A stretch of DNA of 6,538 nt from Candidatus Cloacimonadota bacterium (GCA_021108055.1 JAIORR010000263.1:1-6538); one strand, 5' to 3'. Counted from the first letter of the stretch, positions 1 through 6,304 are shown. Notes: a model not told the origin generated them from the letters alone. Numbers and translations are program-made.

Positions 1-127
1 AGAAAAAGAGCTAATGAAGAAATTGAAATGTTAATATCGAAACCAAGAAACCCGATAAGAAATCACAATTCGGGAAATGAAATGTTAAAAAAACGAGTTC
101 TGCAAAATAAAGAAATTTCTCTTTATC
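1..127. other. intergenic stretch, no gene recognised
   Basis: AT-rich sequence upstream of the first repeat element. One frame stays open from base 1 to a TGA at 139-141 but has no recognisable protein character, and its stop falls inside a repeat. The 14-mer at 28-41 (ATGTTAATATCGAA) recurs with one mismatch at 2585-2598 upstream of gene 2, so this may be a further decayed intergenic repeat. GTTCTGCA at 97-104 recurs at 205-212 on the other side of the 128-194 element. Confidence 0.4.
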
Positions 128-194
128 TGTCATTCCCGTGAAAACGGGAATCTAAAGAAAAAAAAACAGATTCCGCATCAAGTACGGAATGACA
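128..194. repeat. 67-bp MITE/REP-like element with terminal inverted repeats
   Basis: The ends TGTCATTCC (128-136) and GGAATGACA (186-194) are perfect 9-bp inverted repeats. Inside are two hairpins: ATTCCCGT/ACGGGAAT with a GAAA loop (132-151), and ATTCCG/CGGAAT around a 9-base loop (170-190), separated by an A-rich linker. No protein is encoded. The architecture is that of a small non-autonomous palindromic element. Its family name and copy number cannot be told from one copy. Confidence 0.7.
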
Positions 195-204
195 AGTAAA
201 TGGC

Positions 205-216
205 GTTCTGCAGAAC
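205..216. repeat. perfect 12-bp palindrome GTTCTGCAGAAC
   Basis: A self-complementary 12-mer. Its left eight bases also occur at 97-104, so the two copies bracket the 128-194 element. It could be a protein-binding site or a residue of another repeat family; the sequence does not decide. Confidence 0.45.
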
Positions 217-225
217 CCATCAAAA

Positions 226-260
226 GCTAATAGCTAATGGCTAAAGGCTAACATCTAATC
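226..260 (+). repeat. heptanucleotide tandem repeat, five GCTAANN units
   Basis: Five successive 7-mers: GCTAATA, GCTAATG, GCTAAAG, GCTAACA and TCTAATC. The tract ends 10 bases before the ribosome binding site of gene 1. A degenerate version lies at the same relative place before gene 2 (2661-2696). The seven-base period is clear; a function is not. Confidence 0.8.
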
Positions 261-270
261 GTTATAAAAA

Positions 271-277
271 AAGGAGG
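271..277 (+). promoter_or_regulatory. ribosome binding site of gene 1
   Basis: AAGGAGG, six bases before the ATG at 284. It is a near-perfect anti-SD match and is repeated almost verbatim before gene 4 (6471-6477). Confidence 0.85.
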
Positions 278-283
278 AAAAAG

Positions 284-2437
284 ATGGAAAAGAGAAAAAA
301 TTTAATTCTCTATGTTGTACTGTTAGGATTGATGATTGCTCTACCGCAAACTGCATTTTGCTGGTTAACCGGTTGGGATTATCAAAGAGAAATAACTCTT
401 GATACTGCCGCACCGGAAAATGATTTCCAGGTGAAAGTAGAATTAACTTCAGCGAATTTTGATTATTCGCATGCTTTGGACAATGGTGAGGATTTAAGGT
501 TTACAGACACAAGTGACAACTTACAGGATTACTGGATCGAAGAATGGGATACTCTCGGAACATCAACTATTTGGGTTGAAGTAGCAACTTCCGGGACTTT
601 ATCGTTTTATTTGTATTACGGAAATGCTTTGGCAAGTGATGACAGTGATGGCTTTGAGACTTTTGAGTTCTTTGATGATTCTTTCGCGACAGAAACCATA
701 GACGGAAAATATCTCACTAACTGGACAAAATCAGGAAGTAATCCTTTACAGGACAAAACCTGTCAGAACTGGATCATCAGTGTTTACAACAATTATAACA
801 GCGAAGACAAGATTTATCTTTTTGAGCAGAGAGATGCAAATCCAAGCAATGACATAGAATGTTGGAGCTTCTCCAGAACAGATGCCAACACACCCGCGAA
901 CTGGACAGATGAAGGTGTGGTTTTCACAAGCTCACAAGCATGGGCAGATGGGCATATAGAACCACATGGAATAATATTTGAAACACAAGCAATGGCTGAT
1001 GCGAGAGAGGAAGTCGATCCCGGCGTAGGAACACCCAAATGGAGAATGTATTACTGTGGTAAAGAAGACGGTGCACCGGCTGGAGGAATACATTACGCAA
1101 CAGGATTCGCTGTTGCTTCAGAAAGCGATCTGACAAGTTGGACAGTATTTGCAACAAATCCGGTATACAATTATGATGCAACCCAAGGATATGCTGATCC
1201 CAAAGTATGCATTTATAATGATGAAGTGTGGGTAGGAGAGGCTGGATATCATCCCGGAGTTTCCGCAGATCCGCAATTTTTTACTGTCTCTTCCGATGGT
1301 ATAAGCAGTTGGAATGACAAGACAAAAAACTGGAATCCTGAAGGTATGGTACTTGGAACACTTGTTCCATTCACAGAAGGCATCTTGATAACAGGAAGAA
1401 GTTCTGATAGAATAGAATATAATGCCTATTTTACTACAGATGGAAATAACAAAGCAACATATTCAGGCAATCCTATCTTAACCGCTGGAAGTGGAGAATG
1501 GGATCAGACTCTTGCCTGGGCAACGATTGTTGTAGATAAGTATGGAAGTTATGATATTGGTGGAGGTGGTACATATTATATGTATTACACCGCATGGAAT
1601 GGACCTCTTACTAATACCAAGCTTGGATTAGCTACATCTACCACACTTACAGAAGAGAGTGAATCGAGTGGATTTGTGAAATGGAACTCTACGGGTTCTC
1701 CCATTATTTCCGGCGGAATTGCAAGTCTTGATGATAGCGGTGCTGTCGGAATAATTGCGAAAAGTTCTTTTGGTATGAATCACAGTCTCAGATTCAGAGC
1801 TAATTTATATTCACCGGTAAGTGGAAATTACTCTGATTTTGGTTTGCATGGTTGGGATGACGCATTCGATGTTAACATACCTTATGAAGTTTTTGCCCAG
1901 CGTTACGCTAGGTCTTATATGGATATTCTGACTACTAATACCGGTTACATAGCAGATTTAGGAACAACATATACGAATGCATATCATAAGTATGAGATTA
2001 CAAGAAAAGCAACATCGAATGAATGGTTTATCGATGATATTTCACAAGCTACAGAAAGTAATCCAAGCACAGTCGATTTATCTCCAATGTTTTGTGAGAA
2101 CATTTATCCACCTGCATCAGGATATGAAAAAGCTGATATCGATTGGGCTTTCGTCAGAAAATATTATGCTCCTGATCCTTGGGCGTCAGTTGGTGAAGAA
2201 ACAACTTCAGTAGTAATACCACCGTCAAATGTAACTATAACTATCAGCGGAGATGATGTCATTCTTAATTGGGAATGGTCGGGAGAAAGAACAACTTATA
2301 ATGTTTATCGTTCGACCGATCCGTATGAAGGTTTCGCGACTATAAATACTTTCCCTGTTTTTGAAACTACTTATACAGATATAGATGCTGCTATAATGGG
2401 AACAAAGTATTTCTACTATATTACAGCGAACGAATAA
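284..2437 (+). CDS. exported DUF2341 / beta-propeller / ConA-like / FN3 protein
   Basis: This 717-aa protein begins with a Sec signal peptide (basic KRK, hydrophobic core about residues 7-20, probable cleavage near 24-26). Residues about 27-120 resemble DUF2341 (W-DYQREITL, DLRFTD, YWIEEW, then YLYYGN at 109-114). FFDD at 129-132 looks like the start of a concanavalin/LamG-like domain. Residues about 160-460 look like a five-bladed propeller of the GH43/GH32/GH130 type: EPHG at 226, WRMYY at 253, YADPK with D305, FTEG with E365, and TYYMYYTAW at 430. The ConA-like character then resumes (about 462-640, ending FVRKYY-PDPWASVGEE). An FN3 domain with YNVYRSTDP closes the chain. D305 and E365 sit in motifs resembling the catalytic positions of these hydrolases, but activity is unproven; it could be a carbohydrate-binding protein. 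Unlike genes 2 and 3 it has no C-terminal sorting tail. The start is fixed by AAGGAGG and the signal peptide. Confidence 0.85.
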   Translation: MEKRKNLILYVVLLGLMIALPQTAFCWLTGWDYQREITLDTAAPENDFQVKVELTSANFDYSHALDNGEDLRFTDTSDNLQDYWIEEWDTLGTSTIWVEVATSGTLSFYLYYGNALASDDSDGFETFEFFDDSFATETIDGKYLTNWTKSGSNPLQDKTCQNWIISVYNNYNSEDKIYLFEQRDANPSNDIECWSFSRTDANTPANWTDEGVVFTSSQAWADGHIEPHGIIFETQAMADAREEVDPGVGTPKWRMYYCGKEDGAPAGGIHYATGFAVASESDLTSWTVFATNPVYNYDATQGYADPKVCIYNDEVWVGEAGYHPGVSADPQFFTVSSDGISSWNDKTKNWNPEGMVLGTLVPFTEGILITGRSSDRIEYNAYFTTDGNNKATYSGNPILTAGSGEWDQTLAWATIVVDKYGSYDIGGGGTYYMYYTAWNGPLTNTKLGLATSTTLTEESESSGFVKWNSTGSPIISGGIASLDDSGAVGIIAKSSFGMNHSLRFRANLYSPVSGNYSDFGLHGWDDAFDVNIPYEVFAQRYARSYMDILTTNTGYIADLGTTYTNAYHKYEITRKATSNEWFIDDISQATESNPSTVDLSPMFCENIYPPASGYEKADIDWAFVRKYYAPDPWASVGEETTSVVIPPSNVTITISGDDVILNWEWSGERTTYNVYRSTDPYEGFATINTFPVFETTYTDIDAAIMGTKYFYYITANE

Positions 2438-2466
2438 ATAAAAAGACCTTACAATTGTGTCAACTC

Positions 2467-2490
2467 GTTCCCATGCTCCTGCGTGGGAAC
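2467..2490. repeat. GTTCCC hairpin repeat, copy a
   Basis: Arms GTTCCCATGC and GCGTGGGAAC form a 10-bp stem (one T-G wobble) around a TCCT loop. It is preceded by AACTC, as in copy b, and followed by AAGCTAAAA, as in copy d. No T-tract follows, so it is not a canonical terminator, though the hairpin could still protect the gene 1 mRNA 3' end. Confidence 0.8.
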
Positions 2491-2501
2491 AAGCTAAAAT
2501 A

Positions 2502-2558
2502 GTAGTGACAGTTTATTAAACTGTCTGAAATGAAGGCTGATTAATAATCAGCCACTAC
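2502..2558. repeat. cloverleaf-like palindromic element
   Basis: An outer 6-bp stem, GTAGTG (2502-2507) with CACTAC (2553-2558), encloses two 9-bp inverted repeats: GACAGTTTA/TAAACTGTC (2507-2525) and GGCTGATTA/TAATCAGCC (2535-2553), joined by a short linker. The outer-stem bases at 2507 and 2553 are shared with the inner arms. A truncated copy occurs at 4382-4395. Confidence 0.75.
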
Positions 2559-2660
2559 GATCAAGAAATTAATATCATGTGTTAATGTTAATGTCGAAGA
2601 GATGGTTTTCAGAAAGTAGGAATGAAAATAAATCCATTTCAATTAATTTGGAAAATGTAA

Positions 2661-2696
2661 GCTAAATACTAATAGATAAAAAGCTAATGGCTAAAA
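2661..2696 (+). repeat. degenerate GCTAANN heptamer tract
   Basis: Units GCTAAAT, ACTAATA, GATAAAA, then after one extra base GCTAATG and GCTAAAA. It lies just before the ribosome binding site of gene 2 (2699-2704). An ATG at 2687 is formed by this repeat and is unlikely to be a real start. Confidence 0.6.
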
Positions 2697-2698
2697 TC

Positions 2699-2704
2699 AA
2701 GGAG
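2699..2704 (+). promoter_or_regulatory. ribosome binding site deciding the gene 2 start
   Basis: AAGGAG, six bases before the ATG at 2711. The in-frame ATG at 2687 has no SD upstream and lies within the heptamer repeat. The 2711 start also gives the MKRK N-terminus shared with gene 3. Confidence 0.8.
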
Positions 2705-2710
2705 AAAGAA

Positions 2711-4384
2711 ATGAAAAGAAAGAAAGAAAAACAAAGTAAAGGATGGTTAACTATAACTATTCTTCTCGGAATTATAATGATAATTCCACAAATGATATGG
2801 AGCACAGACATCAGCGAAGGATATATCTATTCAACTAACTCAAGTGGTCATAATCCTTATGCAATAACAGGAGAGAATTTTAACCCTCAGATTTACTATT
2901 ATTCAGGGGAACATAATAGGACATATTTCACATGGATGCAGAAAGGCGGAGCAGGTTATTCTCTTGAGAATATGGTTTTTTATTACGATCACGATACGGA
3001 GGAACTATCCGAATCTTATGGAGTTGTTCCCGGAACACAGGGAGCAACTGATACGCATGGACATGGAGCGATAATCGTTGCAGATGATGGTCATATAATT
3101 GTTATTCATGAAAAATTATGGAACGCAGGACCAAGTGCGCATAATGGCGAATACCAGATGAAGCGTTCAATCCTACCCGAGGATCCTTCAGGAGGATTTG
3201 AACTCGTTCATACAACCGGATTTGGTAATTGTTATCCAAAGATATGGAAAACAGACAATGGTGATCTATTTGTGTCCTCAAGATATGGAAGTGATGCTTG
3301 GGCTGATCACTATAGGGTAATGTTGTATAAATCAACAGATAACGGTCTCACCTGGGATGCAGGAACTGTTATAGTTAACTTTGGAACAGCAGCAAATTAT
3401 TGGGCTTATCATAGCAGGATAATCCAGAGCGATAGTGATGGCATAAACATTGTCATTAATCGAGTCGATCGTGACCCAAACTATAGTTATGCGGATTGTT
3501 ATTATTTGAGGAGTGAAGATGGAGTTATCTGGACAAATATCGACAACTCTTATACAAAAGATGTTTCAACTCAGGGTTCGTTAAACAGTACGGAAATGGA
3601 TAATTATTATCTTGTAGATCATTCTAATAATGTTCCGGCAGGCATAGGACTTATTACAGGTTGTATTTCTACAAGTAATAATATCTATTTAGCTGAAATG
3701 GATGGAACAATGAATCCATGTGGTTGGTTTTTTATGTACTGGGAAGATGAAGAATGGCAAAAAATTGAAATACCCAATAATAATATTAGAATCGTTATCT
3801 GGGGGATGTATTCATATTCAGATGAGGAATTTGATATTATTGTTAATAATTGGGCAACTTATGAAATAGAAAGATGGAAAACAACCGATAAAGGTTTAAC
3901 CTGGAATATTGTTGAAGAAATCACAAGTAATAGTGATTATGATCTTTATTTTCTACAGATGGTTATGAATCTTCCTGATTCTCCATATTTTGCTTTAAGT
4001 GCCAATTATCTGAGTAATACAAGTTATGCTGATGTTTTTATAATGGGCAGGGAAAATTGGACTGTCGATATCGATGAACAAATAATCCCTTCAATCGATA
4101 CTAATGCTATTCTTCATCAGAATTTTCCTAATCCGTTCAAACCGTCAGGAGCCGGTCGCAGTCCTGCAACCACGATTTCATATTCTCTTTCAAATCCCTC
4201 TGATGTTTCTCTTTCACTTTATAACATAAAGGGAGAATTAATTGAAACTCTTGTTAATGAGAATCAACAAGTTGGTGATCATTCTGTCGTTTGGAATGCT
4301 GAAGATGTGAGTTCAGGTGTATATTTCTATCAAATCAAAACAGATGAAACTACAGAAACAAAGAAATGTGTAATAATAAAATAG
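2711..4384 (+). CDS. exported Asp-box beta-propeller protein with T9SS-type sorting tail (paralogue 1)
   Basis: This 557-aa protein has a long signal peptide (MKRKK, hydrophobic residues 12-30, cleavage probably near 31). The body is a BNR/Asp-box propeller with three S/T-x-D-x-G-x-x-W boxes at 208-215, 268-274 and 391-398. H116 in DTHGHG, H133 in IVIHEK, Y175 in CYPK and R191 in SSRYG recall, from memory, the His/His/Tyr/Arg layout of BNR_4-fold ulvan lyases (PL24/PL25). A propeller is well supported; lyase activity is only a hypothesis, and a sialidase-like or non-catalytic glycan-binding propeller is also possible. The C-terminus (from N471, NFPNPF) is a FlgD-like Ig sorting domain ending KKCVIIK, as on proteins exported by type IX secretion and anchored at the surface. 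An unusual SGAGRSPA insert occupies residues 479-486. It is followed 95 bases later by its paralogue, gene 3, and the two may be co-transcribed. Confidence 0.88.
   Translation: MKRKKEKQSKGWLTITILLGIIMIIPQMIWSTDISEGYIYSTNSSGHNPYAITGENFNPQIYYYSGEHNRTYFTWMQKGGAGYSLENMVFYYDHDTEELSESYGVVPGTQGATDTHGHGAIIVADDGHIIVIHEKLWNAGPSAHNGEYQMKRSILPEDPSGGFELVHTTGFGNCYPKIWKTDNGDLFVSSRYGSDAWADHYRVMLYKSTDNGLTWDAGTVIVNFGTAANYWAYHSRIIQSDSDGINIVINRVDRDPNYSYADCYYLRSEDGVIWTNIDNSYTKDVSTQGSLNSTEMDNYYLVDHSNNVPAGIGLITGCISTSNNIYLAEMDGTMNPCGWFFMYWEDEEWQKIEIPNNNIRIVIWGMYSYSDEEFDIIVNNWATYEIERWKTTDKGLTWNIVEEITSNSDYDLYFLQMVMNLPDSPYFALSANYLSNTSYADVFIMGRENWTVDIDEQIIPSIDTNAILHQNFPNPFKPSGAGRSPATTISYSLSNPSDVSLSLYNIKGELIETLVNENQQVGDHSVVWNAEDVSSGVYFYQIKTDETTETKKCVIIK
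4136..4216 (+). repeat. 81-bp block identical to 5926-6006 (copy 1)
   Basis: Within the sorting-domain coding region of gene 2, this block matches gene 3 base for base, while the flanks differ by roughly one base in eight. It includes the GC-rich 24-bp segment 4145-4168. Confidence 0.85.
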
Positions 4385-4395
4385 TGACAGTTTAT
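4382..4395. repeat. truncated copy of the cloverleaf-like element
   Basis: TAGTGACAGTTTAT matches 2503-2516 exactly, that is, part of the outer stem and the left arm of the first inner hairpin, and then stops. It overlaps the TAG stop of gene 2 and abuts the AACTC that leads into GTTCCC hairpin copy b. Confidence 0.6.
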
Positions 4396-4400
4396 AACTC

Positions 4401-4424
4401 GTTCCCACGCTCCTGCGTGGGAAC
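4401..4424. repeat. GTTCCC hairpin repeat, copy b
   Basis: A perfect 10-bp stem, GTTCCCACGC and GCGTGGGAAC, with a TCCT loop, starting 16 bases after the gene 2 stop. It is preceded by AACTC as in copy a. There is no downstream T-run. It lies between two probably co-oriented genes and could modulate read-through or mRNA stability. Confidence 0.82.
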
Positions 4425-4440
4425 AAACAGGCAAGAGAAA

Positions 4441-4457
4441 ACCACCGGGACGGTGGT
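4441..4457 (+). repeat. hairpin upstream of the gene 3 ribosome binding site
   Basis: ACCACCG and CGGTGGT form a 7-bp GC-rich stem with a three-base GGA loop, ending six bases before the AAGGGAG of gene 3. It could influence access of the ribosome, or simply be another repeat family. Confidence 0.6.
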
Positions 4458-4463
4458 GATACA

Positions 4464-4470
4464 AAGGGAG
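4464..4470 (+). promoter_or_regulatory. ribosome binding site deciding the gene 3 start
   Basis: AAGGGAG, nine bases before the ATG at 4480. A longer reading frame from 4366 would begin inside gene 2 and translate the GTTCCC hairpin, so it is rejected. From 4480 the protein aligns with gene 2 from its first residue. Confidence 0.82.
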
Positions 4471-4479
4471 AAAGAAACA

Positions 4480-6174
4480 ATGAAAAGAAAAACAGTAAGC
4501 CAAAATAAAGAATGGTTAACAGTAACTATTCTTCTCGGAATTATGATGATAATTCCACAAATGATCTGGAGTACAGATATCAGCGAAGGATATTACTATT
4601 CAACTAATTCCGGCGGACATAATCCCACAGTTATAAGCGGATTGAATTTTGGTCCCCAAATTTACTACTATTCAGGAACGCACAGTAGAACATATTATTT
4701 ATGGATGCAGAAAGGTGGCACAGGTTATTCTCTTGAAAGTATGGTTTTTTATTATGATCACGACACAGAAGAACTTTCCGAATCTTACGGGGTTGAAGCA
4801 GGTACTCAAGGGGCAACGGATCCTCATAATCATGGAGCAATAATTGTAGCAGATGACGGACATATAATTGTTATCCATGAAAAAATGCGGAATACAAGTG
4901 GAAGCGGACATAATAGTGAATACCAGGTTAAGCGTTCAATAAATCCGGAGGATCCTTCAGCCGGCTTTGAACTTGTTCATACAACTATAACAGGGAATTG
5001 TTATCCAAAGATATGGAAGACAGCCAATGGTGATCTATTTGCTTCTTCCCGGTATGGAAGTGATTATTTTTATGATCACTACAGGATAATGCTTTATAAA
5101 TCTACGGATAATGGTTTTACCTGGGATGCCGGCACAATAATAATTAATTTTGATGGTCAGAATCCAAATGATTATTGGGCTTATCATGGCAGGATAGTCC
5201 AGAGTGATAGTGAAGGAATAAACATGGTAGTAAATCGATGTGACCGTGATCCAAATTATGGTTATCCTGATTGCTATTACTTAAGAAGTGAAGATGGGGA
5301 AACCTGGACAAACATCGATAATTCATATTCAAAAAATACTTCAACTCAGGGTTCATTAAATAGTACGGAAATGGATAATTATTTTCTCGTAGAGCATTCT
5401 GATAATACGGAAATGTTAGTGGTAATTAATAGTGGTTGTGTTTCTCCTGCCGGTACTGTCTATTTAGCTCAAGAGAATTGGATTCGTTATGATCCCCAAC
5501 CTTATGACTGGTTTTTGAGATACTGGGAAAACGGTGAATGGCAAAAAATTGAAATTCCTCATAATAATATGCATGTTCTCCCCTCGGCAATTTATGCATA
5601 TTCAGAGGATGAATTGGATATAATTGTTGAGATACAGGAAACATCACCTTATGAAATAGAAAGATGGAAAACAACAGATAAGGGTCAGACCTGGAATGTT
5701 GTTGAAAATATAACAAGTAACAGTGATAATGATCATATGTTTGCCCAGATAACGATGAATCTTCCTGATTCTCCATATTTTTCTTTAAGTGCCAGTTATT
5801 TGAATAATTCAAGTTCTGCGGATATTTTTATATTAGGAAGAGAAAATACAACTGTCGATACTGACGAAAAAATAATACCTTCTATCGATACTAATGTTAT
5901 TCTTAATCAGAATTTTCCCAATCCATTCAAACCGTCAGGAGCCGGTCGCAGTCCTGCAACCACGATTTCATATTCTCTTTCAAATCCCTCTGATGTTTCT
6001 CTTTCAATCTATAACATCAAGGGTGAATTAATCGAAACTTTGGTTAATGAAAATCAGCAAGTTGGTGATCATTCTATTGTCTGGGATGCTGAAGATGTGA
6101 GTTCAGGTGTATATCTTTATCAAATCAAAACAGATAAATCTGTAGATACAAAGAAATGTGTGATAATGAAATAG
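4480..6174 (+). CDS. exported Asp-box beta-propeller protein with T9SS-type sorting tail (paralogue 2)
   Basis: This 564-aa tandem paralogue of gene 2 is mostly colinear with it and, by eye, about two thirds to three quarters identical. It has the same signal peptide design (hydrophobic 12-30). Asp-boxes lie at 208-215, 270-276 and 398-405. The putative active-site-like residues are all kept: H116 (DPHNHG), H133 (IVIHEK), Y175 and R191. DPHNHG is closer than gene 2's DTHGHG to the D-x-H-N motif I associate with BNR_4 propellers. Residues 305-390 are the part most unlike gene 2, while the flanking Asp-box blades and the tail are conserved. The sorting domain starts at N478 (NFPNPF), carries the same SGAGRSPA insert (486-493) and ends KKCVIMK. 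Export by type IX secretion and surface anchoring are inferred from this tail. The paralogues may act on related but not identical glycans; substrate is unknown. Confidence 0.88.
   Translation: MKRKTVSQNKEWLTVTILLGIMMIIPQMIWSTDISEGYYYSTNSGGHNPTVISGLNFGPQIYYYSGTHSRTYYLWMQKGGTGYSLESMVFYYDHDTEELSESYGVEAGTQGATDPHNHGAIIVADDGHIIVIHEKMRNTSGSGHNSEYQVKRSINPEDPSAGFELVHTTITGNCYPKIWKTANGDLFASSRYGSDYFYDHYRIMLYKSTDNGFTWDAGTIIINFDGQNPNDYWAYHGRIVQSDSEGINMVVNRCDRDPNYGYPDCYYLRSEDGETWTNIDNSYSKNTSTQGSLNSTEMDNYFLVEHSDNTEMLVVINSGCVSPAGTVYLAQENWIRYDPQPYDWFLRYWENGEWQKIEIPHNNMHVLPSAIYAYSEDELDIIVEIQETSPYEIERWKTTDKGQTWNVVENITSNSDNDHMFAQITMNLPDSPYFSLSASYLNNSSSADIFILGRENTTVDTDEKIIPSIDTNVILNQNFPNPFKPSGAGRSPATTISYSLSNPSDVSLSIYNIKGELIETLVNENQQVGDHSIVWDAEDVSSGVYLYQIKTDKSVDTKKCVIMK
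5926..6006 (+). repeat. 81-bp block identical to 4136-4216 (copy 2)
   Basis: Second copy of the identical sorting-domain block, including the GC-rich 24-bp segment 5935-5958. The start of the block coincides with NPF-K and it ends within VSLS. Confidence 0.85.
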
Positions 6175-6186
6175 GTTCAAGGACTC

Positions 6187-6304
6187 GACTTCACAGGAGC
6201 AAAGCGAAAGTGGAGTTGAGACGGCTATTGTCGGCTTTGAAAATCGAAACGAAAACTTTATTACTGACAATGTCGTCCGAACTCCACCGCTTCACTGTGA
6301 AGTC
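6187..6304. repeat. ~118-bp imperfect palindrome (MITE-like or structured element)
   Basis: Arms pair end to end: GACTTCACAG (6187-6196) with CTGTGAAGTC (6295-6304), AAGCG (6202-6206) with CGCTT (6288-6292), GTGGAGTT (6210-6217) with AACTCCAC (6280-6287), and ATTGTC (6227-6232) with GACAAT (6266-6271), leaving a loop of about 33 bases. The bases between the last two pairs also match imperfectly. It begins 13 bases after the gene 3 stop and has no coding capacity. It could be a non-autonomous mobile element or a long 3' UTR stem. Confidence 0.72.

Noticed and set aside
1..141. Possible 3' end of an upstream gene
   Set aside because: One frame is open for 46 codons, but the residues resemble no family and the stop lies in the 128-194 repeat. 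It could be chance in AT-rich DNA.
2467..2490. GTTCCC hairpins as rho-independent terminators
   Set aside because: The stems are strong but no T-tract follows any of the four copies, and they occur in several contexts. Repeat family is the better description.
2687..2710. Eight-codon extension of gene 2 from the ATG at 2687
   Set aside because: The ATG is created by the GCTAATGGCTAA heptamer repeat and has no SD, while the ATG at 2711 is preceded by AAGGAG at six bases.
4366..4479. 38-codon N-terminal extension of gene 3 from the ATG at 4366
   Set aside because: It begins inside gene 2, translates the GTTCCC hairpin and the ACCACC hairpin, and lacks an SD. The ATG at 4480 has AAGGGAG and gives a signal peptide matching gene 2.
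5426..5812. 128-codon open frame on the - strand
   Set aside because: It is a shadow of gene 3, rich in His/Ser/Tyr, with no SD. The + strand frame has clear Asp-boxes and paralogue conservation.
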